A stretch of 14,149 nucleotides of DNA from Planctomycetia bacterium (GCA_005799205.1 SYHM01000126.1:1-14149); one strand, 5' to 3'. Positions 6,969 through 14,149 are shown, counted from the first letter of the stretch. Translations and numbers: made by a program. The notes: generated from the sequence alone by a model not told the origin.

Positions 6969-6980
6969 CGCATCGATGCG
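6969..6980. repeat. Perfect 12-bp palindrome CGCATCGATGCG upstream of fabG
   Basis: The sequence is identical to its reverse complement and lies 38-49 bp before the fabG start codon, where the fabG -35 element would be expected. It could be an operator for a dimeric regulator. Function is inferred from position only. Confidence 0.4.
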
Positions 6981-7048
6981 ATCAACACGACCTCTGCGGC
7001 CCTCCGGCGGCATCCCCAGCGCCATCATTCTCGTTATCATCCGAATGG

Positions 7049-7062
7049 TCGGCAATTGCCGA
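7049..7062. repeat. Perfect 14-bp palindrome TCGGCAATTGCCGA upstream of acpP
   Basis: The sequence is identical to its reverse complement and ends 61 bp before the acpP GTG, overlapping the weak -35 candidate TTGCCG. It is a candidate operator for acpP-fabF and perhaps also fabG. It shares no obvious half-site with the 12-bp palindrome nearby. Confidence 0.45.
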
Positions 7063-7123
7063 TATGTGTCCCCACCCTGTATTCACTCTCATCAACCATT
7101 CGATCCGAACTGAGGAGCCACCC

Positions 7124-7402
7124 GTGACAGAAGCAGAGATTCAAGAAAAGGTCATCGCCATCGTTGCTGAGCAGATGGGCGTCGATAAGAGCGAAATCAA
7201 GCGTGAGTCGAGCTTCATGAACGACCTCAATGCCGACAGCCTCGACATCGTCGAACTGGTCATGGAGTTTGAGGATCAGTTTGGAACATCGATCCCAGAC
7301 GATCAGAGCGACAAGATTCAGACCGTCGGTTCGGCCATCGACTACATCAAGGCCAACTTCGGTGCAGGCCCCAAGGGCGACGCCGCGAAGTCTGCGAGCT
7401 GA
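7124..7402 (+). CDS. acpP: Acyl carrier protein
   Basis: AcpP carries growing acyl chains as thioesters on a 4'-phosphopantetheine attached to serine. The 92-residue acidic product has the attachment motif DSL with Ser39, preceded by MNDLNA and followed by DIVELVMEFEDQFG, which forms the recognition helix. The GTG at 7124 is chosen because GAGGAG lies 6 nt upstream and the first residues, TEAEIQEKV, match family N-termini. The in-frame ATG at 7064 would add 20 unrelated residues. After the normal end (IDYIKANFG) there is an extra tail of roughly a dozen residues, GPKGDAAKSAS. It lies 15 bp upstream of fabF, the usual partner order. Confidence 0.96.
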   Translation: MTEAEIQEKVIAIVAEQMGVDKSEIKRESSFMNDLNADSLDIVELVMEFEDQFGTSIPDDQSDKIQTVGSAIDYIKANFGAGPKGDAAKSAS

Positions 7403-7417
7403 TTTCGCGCGGCTGGC

Positions 7418-8680
7418 ATGGCACTGCGGACAAGAACCCTTCGAAGAGTCGTTGTCACGGGATTGGGTGCACTCACCCCCGTTGGCAACAGCGTTGCCCA
7501 GACTTGGGATGGCATGGTGAATGGCCGCTCGGGCATCGCTTCGATCACGCTCTTTAACGCCAACGAAGACTGGGGAGTCCGTTTCGCAGGCGAGGTACGT
7601 GGGTTCGACTTCTCAACGATTCTCGACGGACGCGAGATGCGCAGGTTCGATCGCTTCGCGATGCTGGCGCTCGCGGCTGCGACCGAAGCGGCCACCGATA
7701 GCGGCTTCGATTTTCAATCGGGCGACCCCTATCGACACGGCGTCGCCATCGGTTCTGGAATCGGTGGGATCGGAACGATTGAGAGCGGCGTGATCCAGAT
7801 GACAACAACTGGCAATCGCAAGATTGGCCCCTTTACGGTGCCTCGCTTGATGGTCAACGCTGGAGCGGGACAGGTCTCGATTCGCTTCAATCTGCGCGGT
7901 GCCAATATTGCCACAGCAACGGCGTGCGCGACCGGGTCGCACGCCATCGGGTCAGCCTTTCACCTGATTCAACGCGGTGACGCCGACATCATGCTTGCTG
8001 GCGGTGCCGAGGCGGCTGTCACTCCCCTCTGCATCGGGGCGTTTGCCGCAATGAAAGCCCTTTCAACCCGCAATGACGCTCCAACACAAGCATCACGCCC
8101 GTTCGACAAGGATCGGGACGGATTTGTCCTCTCTGAAGGAGCAGCGGTCATCGTGCTTGAAGAACACGACCATGCGGTCAAGCGTGGGGCACACATCTAC
8201 GCCGAGTTGCTCGGCTTTGGGTCTTCTGGAGATGCCTTCCACATTGCCGCGCCAGAGGAACAGGGTGCCGGAGCGCACCGAGCGATGGTGAATGCGCTTG
8301 CCGACGCAGAAGTCAATGCGGACCGCGTTGGGTACATCAATGCGCATGGCACCAGTACTCCGCTGGGAGATGCCGCCGAAGTCGCTGCCGTGAAACGACT
8401 CTTCGGCGCACACGCGTCGAAACTTGCGATGAGTTCAACCAAGTCAGTGACTGGACACGCGCTTGGCGCTGCCGGTGGAATCGAGAGCATCGCCACGATC
8501 ATGGCCCTCGAACGCCAAGTGCTTCCGCCGACCGTCAATCTGGAAACTCCCAGCGACGGGTTCGATCTGAACTTCGTGGCCAACACAGCGCAAGAGAGCC
8601 CGATCACAGTTGCCATCAACAACTCATTCGGATTCGGTGGCCACAACACCTCGCTCGTCTTTGCGCGCGCGTCGGACTGA
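7418..8680 (+). CDS. fabF: 3-oxoacyl-ACP synthase II (KAS II)
   Basis: FabF performs the elongation condensation of acyl-ACP with malonyl-ACP. The 420-residue product is full length and has the Cys-His-His triad of elongating ketosynthases: Cys170 in TACATGSHAIG, His310 in NAHGTSTPLGD and His347 in SVTGHALGAAGG, with the conserved lysine in SSTKS. The C-terminal NNSFGFGGHN is also present. The ATG at 7418 gives a normal N-terminus (RRVVVTGLGALTPVG) but has no clear Shine-Dalgarno sequence, so it may depend on translation of acpP 15 bp upstream. The two genes following it, a glycosidase and a peptidase, start 8 bp later and then overlap, so fabF may head a longer mixed transcript. Confidence 0.97.
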   Translation: MALRTRTLRRVVVTGLGALTPVGNSVAQTWDGMVNGRSGIASITLFNANEDWGVRFAGEVRGFDFSTILDGREMRRFDRFAMLALAAATEAATDSGFDFQSGDPYRHGVAIGSGIGGIGTIESGVIQMTTTGNRKIGPFTVPRLMVNAGAGQVSIRFNLRGANIATATACATGSHAIGSAFHLIQRGDADIMLAGGAEAAVTPLCIGAFAAMKALSTRNDAPTQASRPFDKDRDGFVLSEGAAVIVLEEHDHAVKRGAHIYAELLGFGSSGDAFHIAAPEEQGAGAHRAMVNALADAEVNADRVGYINAHGTSTPLGDAAEVAAVKRLFGAHASKLAMSSTKSVTGHALGAAGGIESIATIMALERQVLPPTVNLETPSDGFDLNFVANTAQESPITVAINNSFGFGGHNTSLVFARASD

Positions 8681-8688
8681 CGCGCGCG

Positions 8689-10683
8689 ATGCCACGAAAC
8701 CTTCCTGTCGGCAACGGAGAAATGCTCGTTGCGTTCGACGATCTCTATCGAGTGCGCGATCTCTATTGGCCTCATGTCGGGATGCCCAATCACACCTGCG
8801 GTCACCTGCAACGATTTGGCGTGTGGGTTGACGGTCACTTTGCCTGGATCGAAGGAGCAGGATGGACGCGCGATCTGCGGTACTGCGACGACTCCCTCGT
8901 CACCGAAGTGCAGTTGCGCAACGAGCGGCTCGGTGTTGCACTGCGATGCCGAGACACGGTTGATTACTGGAGCCCAGTCTTTTTTCGCGAAGTGACGGTC
9001 ACCGACCTGCATGATCGTCAGCGCGATGTGCGACTGTTCTTTCACCAAGATCTCTCGATCGGCGAAAATGCCATCGGCGACACTGTGAACTACGACCCGC
9101 AGACAGGCGGGCTCATCCATTACAAGGACGCCACCTACTTTCTTTTCAATGGCTGCGGATCGCGCTCGTACGGCGCCGACACGTGGGCCACGGGCCAAAA
9201 GCGCATTCGTGATGCCGAGGGAACATGGCGCGATGCCGAAGATGGCGTGCTCTCGCGCAACCCAATCGCGCAGGGGTCGGTCGACTCAACGATCGGGTTC
9301 TCTTTGTCGCTTCTCGCAGGTGGATCATCAACAGTGACCTACTGGATCTGTGCCGGAAAGGACTACGACGCCGTCAAGGCGCTCGATGACAAGGTGCGCA
9401 CGAAGACTCCGCAGCGCATGATGGCCCGCACCGAGGCGTACTGGCGACTCTGGGCGACCAAAGAGGATTTCGATTTCTCCCCACTCCCGAAAGAGGTTCG
9501 CGACCTCTTCGTGCGCAGTGAACTAATCGTTCGCACGCAGATCGATCATGATGGAGCGATCATCGCGGCCAACGACTACGACATCACCCGATTTGCGGGA
9601 GACACATACTCATACATGTGGCCGCGGGATGGAGCGCTCGTCTCGTACGCCTTGGTTCTTGCGGGGCAGAGCGAACTCTCGCAGGAATTCTTCCGCTTCG
9701 CGCAGCGGGTGATTGAGTCAGCCGGGTATTTTCTGCATAAGTATCACCCCACTGGCACGATGGCCTCGAGTTGGCATCCATGGATGCTTGATGGCAAGCG
9801 CATCCTGCCGATTCAACAAGATGAGACTGCACTCGTCGTCTGGGCGCTGCGCCGGCACTTTCGCACCTTTCGCGATGTTGAGTTCATTCGCGATCTGTAC
9901 AACCCACTCGTCATCGATCCCGCAACATGGATGCTTCGATACCGAGATTCGAATGGACTTCCGTTGCCCTCGTGGGACCTTTGGGAAGAAAGGCGCGGGG
10001 TGCACCTCTTCACAGTCTGCGCGACGATCGGTGCGCTCAAGGCTGCGAGTGAGTTTGCGCACGAGGTCGGTGCGCTTGACCGAGCGAGTGAGTTTCGAGA
10101 GGGCGCTCAGCGCATGAAGAGCGCGCTGCTTGCGCACATGTGGAGTCCAGAACGCAACATGTTTGCGCGCATGGCGACGTCGCGCCCCGAGGGTGGCTAT
10201 GACCTCGACTTCACCCTCGATGCGAGCGCATGCGGGCTCTTCGCATTTGATGCCTTCGATGCGACCGATCCGCAGGTTGTGGCGCACATGCACGCAGTTC
10301 GTGATCGCCTGTGGGTGCACACCAATATCGGTGGGATGGCGCGATACGAACGCGACCCATACCACCAAGTCGAGCGCTACGACTTCGGGCGGGTTCCCGG
10401 CAATCCGTGGATCATCTCAACCCTCTGGTACGCACAGTGGCTGATCGAGAAAGCGCAAACCGAGACCGAGCTTTCTGAGGCGAAACACCTCTTAGAATGG
10501 ACCTGTGCGCGCGCGTCGCCCTCTGGAGTGCTCGCTGAGCAGTTCGATCCATATTCGGGGGATCATCTCTCGGTGAGCCCACTCACGTGGTCGCACGCAG
10601 CGTTCATGACGACCGTCTTGAAGTATCTGCAGCGCCACACCCACCTGACGGGTGTCTCGCATGGTGTGCAGGCGCGCGCGTGA
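8689..10683 (+). CDS. GH15 glycosidase (glucoamylase-type)
   Basis: GH15 enzymes release beta-glucose from the non-reducing ends of alpha-glucans. Some members are trehalases or glucodextranases. The 664-residue product has the bacterial/archaeal layout: an N-terminal beta-sandwich (about 1-260, starting with MPRNLPVGNGEMLVAFD and YWPHVG) and an alpha/alpha barrel to about 650. Barrel motifs are MWPRDG (310-315), DLWEERRG with Glu433 as likely general acid, and LAEQFDPYSG with Glu617 as likely general base. No signal peptide is seen, so it should act in the cytoplasm, perhaps on glycogen-derived oligosaccharides or trehalose. The conserved first residues support the ATG at 8689, although no Shine-Dalgarno sequence is visible. 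It lies 8 bp after fabF and overlaps the M28 gene by 4 bp. The exact substrate is unknown. Confidence 0.93.
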   Translation: MPRNLPVGNGEMLVAFDDLYRVRDLYWPHVGMPNHTCGHLQRFGVWVDGHFAWIEGAGWTRDLRYCDDSLVTEVQLRNERLGVALRCRDTVDYWSPVFFREVTVTDLHDRQRDVRLFFHQDLSIGENAIGDTVNYDPQTGGLIHYKDATYFLFNGCGSRSYGADTWATGQKRIRDAEGTWRDAEDGVLSRNPIAQGSVDSTIGFSLSLLAGGSSTVTYWICAGKDYDAVKALDDKVRTKTPQRMMARTEAYWRLWATKEDFDFSPLPKEVRDLFVRSELIVRTQIDHDGAIIAANDYDITRFAGDTYSYMWPRDGALVSYALVLAGQSELSQEFFRFAQRVIESAGYFLHKYHPTGTMASSWHPWMLDGKRILPIQQDETALVVWALRRHFRTFRDVEFIRDLYNPLVIDPATWMLRYRDSNGLPLPSWDLWEERRGVHLFTVCATIGALKAASEFAHEVGALDRASEFREGAQRMKSALLAHMWSPERNMFARMATSRPEGGYDLDFTLDASACGLFAFDAFDATDPQVVAHMHAVRDRLWVHTNIGGMARYERDPYHQVERYDFGRVPGNPWIISTLWYAQWLIEKAQTETELSEAKHLLEWTCARASPSGVLAEQFDPYSGDHLSVSPLTWSHAAFMTTVLKYLQRHTHLTGVSHGVQARA

Positions 10684-12302
10684 GCCGCGTGCGGGCACGA
10701 GTCGCAGCCGCCGTCATCCTCGTCCTCGTCATTGCAGTCACTGGATGGCGTCACTCGCCTCCCCCACTCGCTCGAGTCACTGAGCCTGGTCAATTCGATG
10801 GGTTCCGCGCACAGGAATTCTTGCGCGACTTCATCGCCGACGGTGCGCCTCGTGCAGTCGGTTCTCTTGGACACGCAGCGGCACACGAGCGTCTTTGCAC
10901 GTCGCTCACGGCGCTCGGATGTGAGGTGATCGAGCAACCGTTCGTCGCGCGAGGGTGGAACCGCACCGCAGTGGCCATGACCAACGTGCTCGTGCGCATC
11001 CGCGGCACCGAGCCTGATCCGCAGCAAGGGTGCGTTCTCGTCAGCGCGCACTACGACTCAGTCTCACGGGGAGAAGGAGCCGGCGACAACGCGGCGGGCG
11101 TTGCGTGTGCGCTCGAGATCACTCGAGCGCTCAAGGCGGACCCACCTCGCAGGGACACGCTGGTGCTGTTCACCGATGGCGAGGAGGTCGGACTGCGAGG
11201 CGCCGCCGCATTTGTCGCCGAACATCCCGCGTGGAAAGACGTTGGCGCTGTCGTGAATCTCGACGCGCGCGGGAGTGATGGACCTGTGTACATCTTTGAA
11301 GTAGGCGCGGATCGATCGACGCATGCTGCGCTGCTCTTCGAAGTGAATCCCAGCGCGAAGACGACAAGCCTCGCAAGCGAGGCATACCAGCACATGCCGA
11401 ACGGCACCGACTTCTCCGTCTACCGGCGTGGCGGATGCCCTGGATTCAATCTCGCATTCATCGGTTCTCCTCGCAACTATCACTCCCACGACGACACGAG
11501 GGCAACGCTTGATCCGCGCACAATGAACCAACTTGGCACGAATGCGTTGGCGCTCGTGCGTGCTCTCGCCGATGGATGGATCGGCATGGGATACCACTCG
11601 GGTCATCCGCAATCGGGGACGTCGGCCGTCTGGTTCGATTTCTATTCTGTCGCCGTGGTCTGGTGGCCCCCGTGGCTCACCCTCGTGAGTATCGGCCTCT
11701 CACTGCTTGTCCTCGGAGTTGTCCTGCGAGTGCATCGCCATCGATCAACCGCCTCACTGTTGGGAACGTTGATGGGAGCAACAAGCGCCGCATGCGGCGT
11801 GCTGTGCGCGATCGCCATCGGAACGGCCTTTTCGAGCACGATGCGCTGGTCGGAAAAGGTCGACATGCCGTGGCCTGCTGCCAGCATTTGGTGGGGGGAT
11901 GCGCTGCTGCTCGTCGTCGGCGCAAGTTGCATCGTTGTCTTGTCGCGCGTCGTCAACCGTCGTCGACGTGCAAGGCGCACCGCAACGTGCGCCGATTGGG
12001 ACACGTGGCTAGGAGGATGGTTGCTGATCGTGGTGCTGTGTGCAGTGATTGCGTGGGCGGCACCAGGAGCGATCCATCCCCTGCTCTGTCCACTCGTTGC
12101 GGCGTCGACCGTTTCTGCGGTGGGATGCACGAAACGGTGGGAGACGCTCAATGGATGTGCGCTCGCGAGCGGAACCGTTGCGCTCCTCGTGTGGGCTCCG
12201 CTCGAACCAGCGTTCGCTGATGCATTCGGTCTGGGACTTGGCGGCTTCACCGCACTACGCGGCGCGCTCGTCGCACTCGCATTTCGACCCCTATGCGACT
12301 GA
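10680..12302 (+). CDS. Membrane-anchored M28-family metallopeptidase
   Basis: M28 enzymes are two-zinc aminopeptidases or carboxypeptidases. The 540-residue product has an N-terminal membrane anchor (about 8-24), a peptidase domain facing outward, and about seven hydrophobic segments from 328 to 535 (328-350, 357-385, 401-424, 447-465, 466-483, 493-512, 513-535). All metal and catalytic positions are present: His124 (AHYDS), Asp136 (GAGDNAAG), Glu168/Glu169 (DGEEVG), Asp195 (NLDARG) and His268 (NYHSHDD). The GTG at 10680 is chosen because it overlaps the glycosidase stop as GTGA and puts the hydrophobic anchor at the N-terminus. An upstream in-frame start at 10587 lies inside the glycosidase gene. 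The layout resembles eukaryotic ER/vacuolar M28 peptidases with multispanning tails. Substrate unknown. Confidence 0.9.
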   Translation: MSRVRARVAAAVILVLVIAVTGWRHSPPPLARVTEPGQFDGFRAQEFLRDFIADGAPRAVGSLGHAAAHERLCTSLTALGCEVIEQPFVARGWNRTAVAMTNVLVRIRGTEPDPQQGCVLVSAHYDSVSRGEGAGDNAAGVACALEITRALKADPPRRDTLVLFTDGEEVGLRGAAAFVAEHPAWKDVGAVVNLDARGSDGPVYIFEVGADRSTHAALLFEVNPSAKTTSLASEAYQHMPNGTDFSVYRRGGCPGFNLAFIGSPRNYHSHDDTRATLDPRTMNQLGTNALALVRALADGWIGMGYHSGHPQSGTSAVWFDFYSVAVVWWPPWLTLVSIGLSLLVLGVVLRVHRHRSTASLLGTLMGATSAACGVLCAIAIGTAFSSTMRWSEKVDMPWPAASIWWGDALLLVVGASCIVVLSRVVNRRRRARRTATCADWDTWLGGWLLIVVLCAVIAWAAPGAIHPLLCPLVAASTVSAVGCTKRWETLNGCALASGTVALLVWAPLEPAFADAFGLGLGGFTALRGALVALAFRPLCD

Positions 12303-12334
12303 AGGCTGTGCGACTGCAGTCAGCGCGGCTGAAC

Positions 12335-13081
12335 TCAGCTGCTGCCTTCGCGCATGCGATCAACGCCCGCTGGAAACGGATACCGCGCGAAGACCCCCGT
12401 GCGCGGGCTGTCCCACGCTGAGACGGGCGGGTAGTAATCGCCGCGGTACCCCCCCTCGTACATCGCTTTGAGCACCGCTTCAATACTTGGCTCATTGCCA
12501 TCGTGATCGCGAAGGCGATTGCTCTTGGCTCCAAGAAATGAAATCGTTGCTGCGGGCGAACGATCAGCGCGACCACTCAACATCTGTGTCACAGTGCGAA
12601 ATCCGCGGTAGATGTCTTCGAGATTGAAGTGGTCACGTCCAGTTGGGCGCAGCAGCGCGAGCACGAGTATGCGATCGAGGTCGAACTTCAAGATGTACGG
12701 TTCTCGATCCTCTTTCGCATGCACGCTCACTGCTGAACGAAACATTTTTGCATAGCTCGTGGCCGAAGCGAGAGTCCATTGACTCGTTGGAACGAGTTTC
12801 AGAATCTCTCCAAGGATGCCATGCGTGTTGTCGGTGTCATTCACGCCGCAGACCAAGGTGCGATAGTGACCGTCAACGAGATCATCCAGAAGGTGCTGTC
12901 CCCACATCAGTCGAATGCGCGATGTCGCGCTACAGGCGCGCGGATCTCCTGATGGAAGCAGCGTGACCTTCGGACCGGCGAGGGGAATCTCGACCAATCG
13001 ATCTCCGTCGCCCTCGTAAATGCGCGCTGTCTGGACGCCCCGCTTGAGAGGTTCCCGTGTGCCATTCGTTGGATGTGTCAT
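12335..13081 (-). CDS. Uncharacterised soluble protein downstream of DUF4340 gene
   Basis: The family was not recognised. The 248-residue product has no signal peptide or membrane segment and reads as a folded cytoplasmic protein: a beta-rich start (VEIPLAGPKVTLLPSG), a central part with LVCGVNDTDNTHG and EDREPYILKFDLDRILVLALLRP, and a tail rich in Gly, Tyr, Arg and Pro (GGYRGDYYPPVSAW). The ATG at 13081 is preceded by GAGGAG at 6-nt spacing. A longer ORF to 13360 would run through the upstream gene and is rejected. It starts 13 bp after the DUF4340 stop, so the two are almost surely co-transcribed. It converges on the M28 gene with a 32-bp gap and no clear terminator. Codon use looks like that of its neighbours. 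Confidence 0.85.
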   Translation of the reverse strand: MTHPTNGTREPLKRGVQTARIYEGDGDRLVEIPLAGPKVTLLPSGDPRACSATSRIRLMWGQHLLDDLVDGHYRTLVCGVNDTDNTHGILGEILKLVPTSQWTLASATSYAKMFRSAVSVHAKEDREPYILKFDLDRILVLALLRPTGRDHFNLEDIYRGFRTVTQMLSGRADRSPAATISFLGAKSNRLRDHDGNEPSIEAVLKAMYEGGYRGDYYPPVSAWDSPRTGVFARYPFPAGVDRMREGSS

Positions 13082-13094
13082 GATCGACTCCTCG

Positions 13095-14087
13095 TCAGGG
13101 TGCCGCAGGTGGTGCGAAGAGCGGCTCAAACTGTCCCGCGCGCCACGATGGCACGCGAAACATCCATCCAGCCCACCGAGCAGCGTACTGATCGAGCGAC
13201 TCGTTCGGTTCGGTTGCGCGCGCAGCGAACGCGAGGCGCACCCAGATTCCATCGCTTTCCTTCCACAGCCTCGCATCCACCGCATTGCCCCCGCCGAGGT
13301 GATAGATCGCTGCAATTTCTCCCTCATGGACGGGCTCGTCTGTTCGCGCCTTTCGTACATCGTCTGGTTGGAATCCTGAAAGGAGGTATGGAAGCGTTGA
13401 CTTCAGCGCATCACGCATCGGATCTGCTGGAGCCCCCTCCGCAAGAGGAGGATTGACCTCCCATTGCTGATTCGTCTGCACGAGATTGAACGCGCCCACA
13501 TCAATCTGAACAATCGATTTCGACTCGATCTCAGCGACAGGACCCGCGATCCATGGACCGACATCAGCGACCGCTGCGAGCCGTCCCTTGGCGCGGTAAC
13601 TCTGATCGTCGCCGAATCTGCGGATGTACACCCCCGTCGGGGACTGCACCGCATTGCCGACGATGACATCCGTCGTCGCATCTGGTGATTCGTCGACGAA
13701 GATGCGAATTCGACGCGCGACTTTCGTCTCATCGGGCCACGCGAGCCCAAGCTCATGGTGGCGTTCGGGCTTCGCAGTCATCTTTTGCGTCGTTTCGAGC
13801 CCGATGAGCGCGCGCACCAATTCTTGAATCGGCTCACTCTGTGCAGTGAACCCATCGCGAGAGATGAGAGTCCAACCCTCCGCGCGACGCTCAACGCGCA
13901 TCAACTGCTCTCCCGACTGGACTTCGATCGCAGTGATCCGAGGAGCGAGGTCGGTGAGTGGGTCGAGATATCGGTCGAGGTCATCAGGGACAACAGGCGA
14001 CGCGCGCCTTGATTGAAGAATCACGCCAATGGTGACGAGCGCCAGCACTGCCACAAGCAAACCGCGGAGAAGCGTTGAATTGTTCAT
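13095..14087 (-). CDS. DUF4340 domain-containing membrane-anchored protein
   Basis: DUF4340 proteins are often encoded beside ABC-2 permease and GldG-like genes (gliding-type or exporter clusters). Their biochemical role is not established. The 330-residue product has one N-terminal membrane segment (about 6-24, LLRGLLVAVLALVTIGVIL) followed by basic residues, so the bulk should lie outside the cytoplasm. The DUF4340 core spans about 50-170, with ITAIEVQSGEQ, GWTLISRDGFTAQSEPIQELVRAL, the family-typical HHELGLAWPDE and an IVGNAVQSPTGVYIRR strand. A second half repeats a similar alpha/beta pattern. The ATG at 14087 is chosen for the signal anchor and an AGGGG about 9 nt upstream. A start at 14144 would add 19 residues before the anchor. 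It seems translationally coupled to the gene upstream through ATGA. Confidence 0.85.
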   Translation of the reverse strand: MNNSTLLRGLLVAVLALVTIGVILQSRRASPVVPDDLDRYLDPLTDLAPRITAIEVQSGEQLMRVERRAEGWTLISRDGFTAQSEPIQELVRALIGLETTQKMTAKPERHHELGLAWPDETKVARRIRIFVDESPDATTDVIVGNAVQSPTGVYIRRFGDDQSYRAKGRLAAVADVGPWIAGPVAEIESKSIVQIDVGAFNLVQTNQQWEVNPPLAEGAPADPMRDALKSTLPYLLSGFQPDDVRKARTDEPVHEGEIAAIYHLGGGNAVDARLWKESDGIWVRLAFAARATEPNESLDQYAARWAGWMFRVPSWRAGQFEPLFAPPAAP

Positions 14088-14149
14088 CGGGCGATTCCCC
14101 TCTTGAAGTGTGTGCGGCGCAGTCCCCATCCAACAGCAAGACATGCGAC
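14084..14149 (-). CDS. 3' end of an upstream gene, possibly GldG-like ABC auxiliary protein (partial)
   Basis: Only the last 21 codons are in the window. One minus-strand frame is open from the right edge to a TGA at 14084-14086 that overlaps the DUF4340 start as ATGA, the usual pattern for coupled genes. The peptide VACLAVGWGLRRTHFKRGIAR looks like the end of a membrane helix followed by a basic cytoplasmic tail. GldG-family proteins, common neighbours of DUF4340, end this way. The identity is inferred from position and this tail. The other two frames are also open over so short a stretch, so the call is tentative. Confidence 0.45.
   Translation of the reverse strand, partial: VACLAVGWGLRRTHFKRGIAR

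Larger units (their letters stand above)
6931..7123. promoter_or_regulatory. Divergent fabG/acpP control region
   Basis: This 193-bp spacer separates two divergently transcribed fatty-acid genes and must hold both promoters. On the minus strand TATGAT (6952-6957) is a good -10 box for fabG, with no clear -35 at the usual spacing. On the plus strand TTGCCG (7056-7061) and TATTCA (7080-7085), 18 bp apart, are only a weak candidate for acpP. GAGGAG (7112-7117) is a strong ribosome-binding site 6 nt before the acpP GTG. Two perfect palindromes are listed separately. Confidence 0.6.

Noticed and set aside
7056..7085. acpP promoter TTGCCG - 18 bp - TATTCA
   Set aside because: The -10 box matches consensus at only about half its positions, so it is not listed as a separate promoter.
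8197..9198. 333-codon minus-strand ORF
   Set aside because: It is antisense to the fabF end and the GH15 start, both full-length and with intact motifs. Long shadow ORFs are expected at this base composition.
12303..12334. Possible bidirectional terminator in the 32-bp convergent gap, with palindrome GACTGCAGTC (12312-12321)
   Set aside because: The 10-bp palindrome leaves no loop when folded, and no T-run follows on either strand, so a terminator is not supported.
13082..13360. N-terminal extension of the unknown 248-residue protein
   Set aside because: It would overlap the DUF4340 gene by more than 250 bp, and the internal ATG has a strong Shine-Dalgarno sequence.

Overview
The window looks like a chromosomal stretch of a moderately GC-rich bacterium, most likely a planctomycete and possibly of the Phycisphaerae type. 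This placement is an inference. It rests on the style of the L32, S7 and ThiF/HesA proteins, the linked DUF4340 protein and its GldG-like neighbour, and the many starts with weak or no Shine-Dalgarno sequence. No marker gene allows a firm assignment. No mobile element, CRISPR array, tRNA or rRNA was seen, and coding density is high.

Left part (1-2053, minus strand): a shortened str operon, rpsL - rpsG - thiF/moeB-like. It reads leftwards from a recognisable promoter at 2079-2107. The rpsL-rpsG spacer (149 bp) contains nested inverted repeats that could be an S7-binding leader. A ThiF/MoeB-family E1-like adenylyltransferase follows rpsG after 9 bp and runs off the left edge.

Middle part (2124-8680, mostly plus strand): a housekeeping fatty-acid and phospholipid cluster. 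The first unit is rpmF - plsX - fabH - fabD - lipoprotein, driven by a promoter at 2124-2151 that diverges from the rpsL promoter. The lipoprotein gene is unrecognised and overlaps the end of fabD by 47 bp. fabG then lies in the opposite orientation, splitting the cluster. Divergent from it, acpP - fabF begins a second plus-strand unit. The 193-bp fabG/acpP spacer holds two perfect palindromes (12 and 14 bp) that are candidate operators. The encoded pathway: PlsX links acyl-ACP to phospholipid synthesis, FabD makes malonyl-ACP, FabH starts chains, FabF elongates, FabG reduces, and AcpP carries the chain.

Right part (8689-14149): a cytoplasmic GH15 glucoamylase-type glycosidase and a membrane-anchored M28 metallopeptidase follow fabF with almost no spacing, so they may belong to the acpP-fabF transcript. 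On the minus strand, entering from the right edge, lie the tail of an unidentified gene (perhaps GldG-like), a DUF4340 protein and a soluble protein of unknown function, tightly spaced as one operon. It converges on the M28 gene.

The points most worth a second look are the inverted fabG with paired palindromes, the natural arginine at position 88 of S12, the candidate S7 leader, the palindrome inside the rpsL promoter, the lipoprotein within the fab cluster, and the unknown third gene of the DUF4340 operon. None is clearly a new system; most of the window is ordinary housekeeping.
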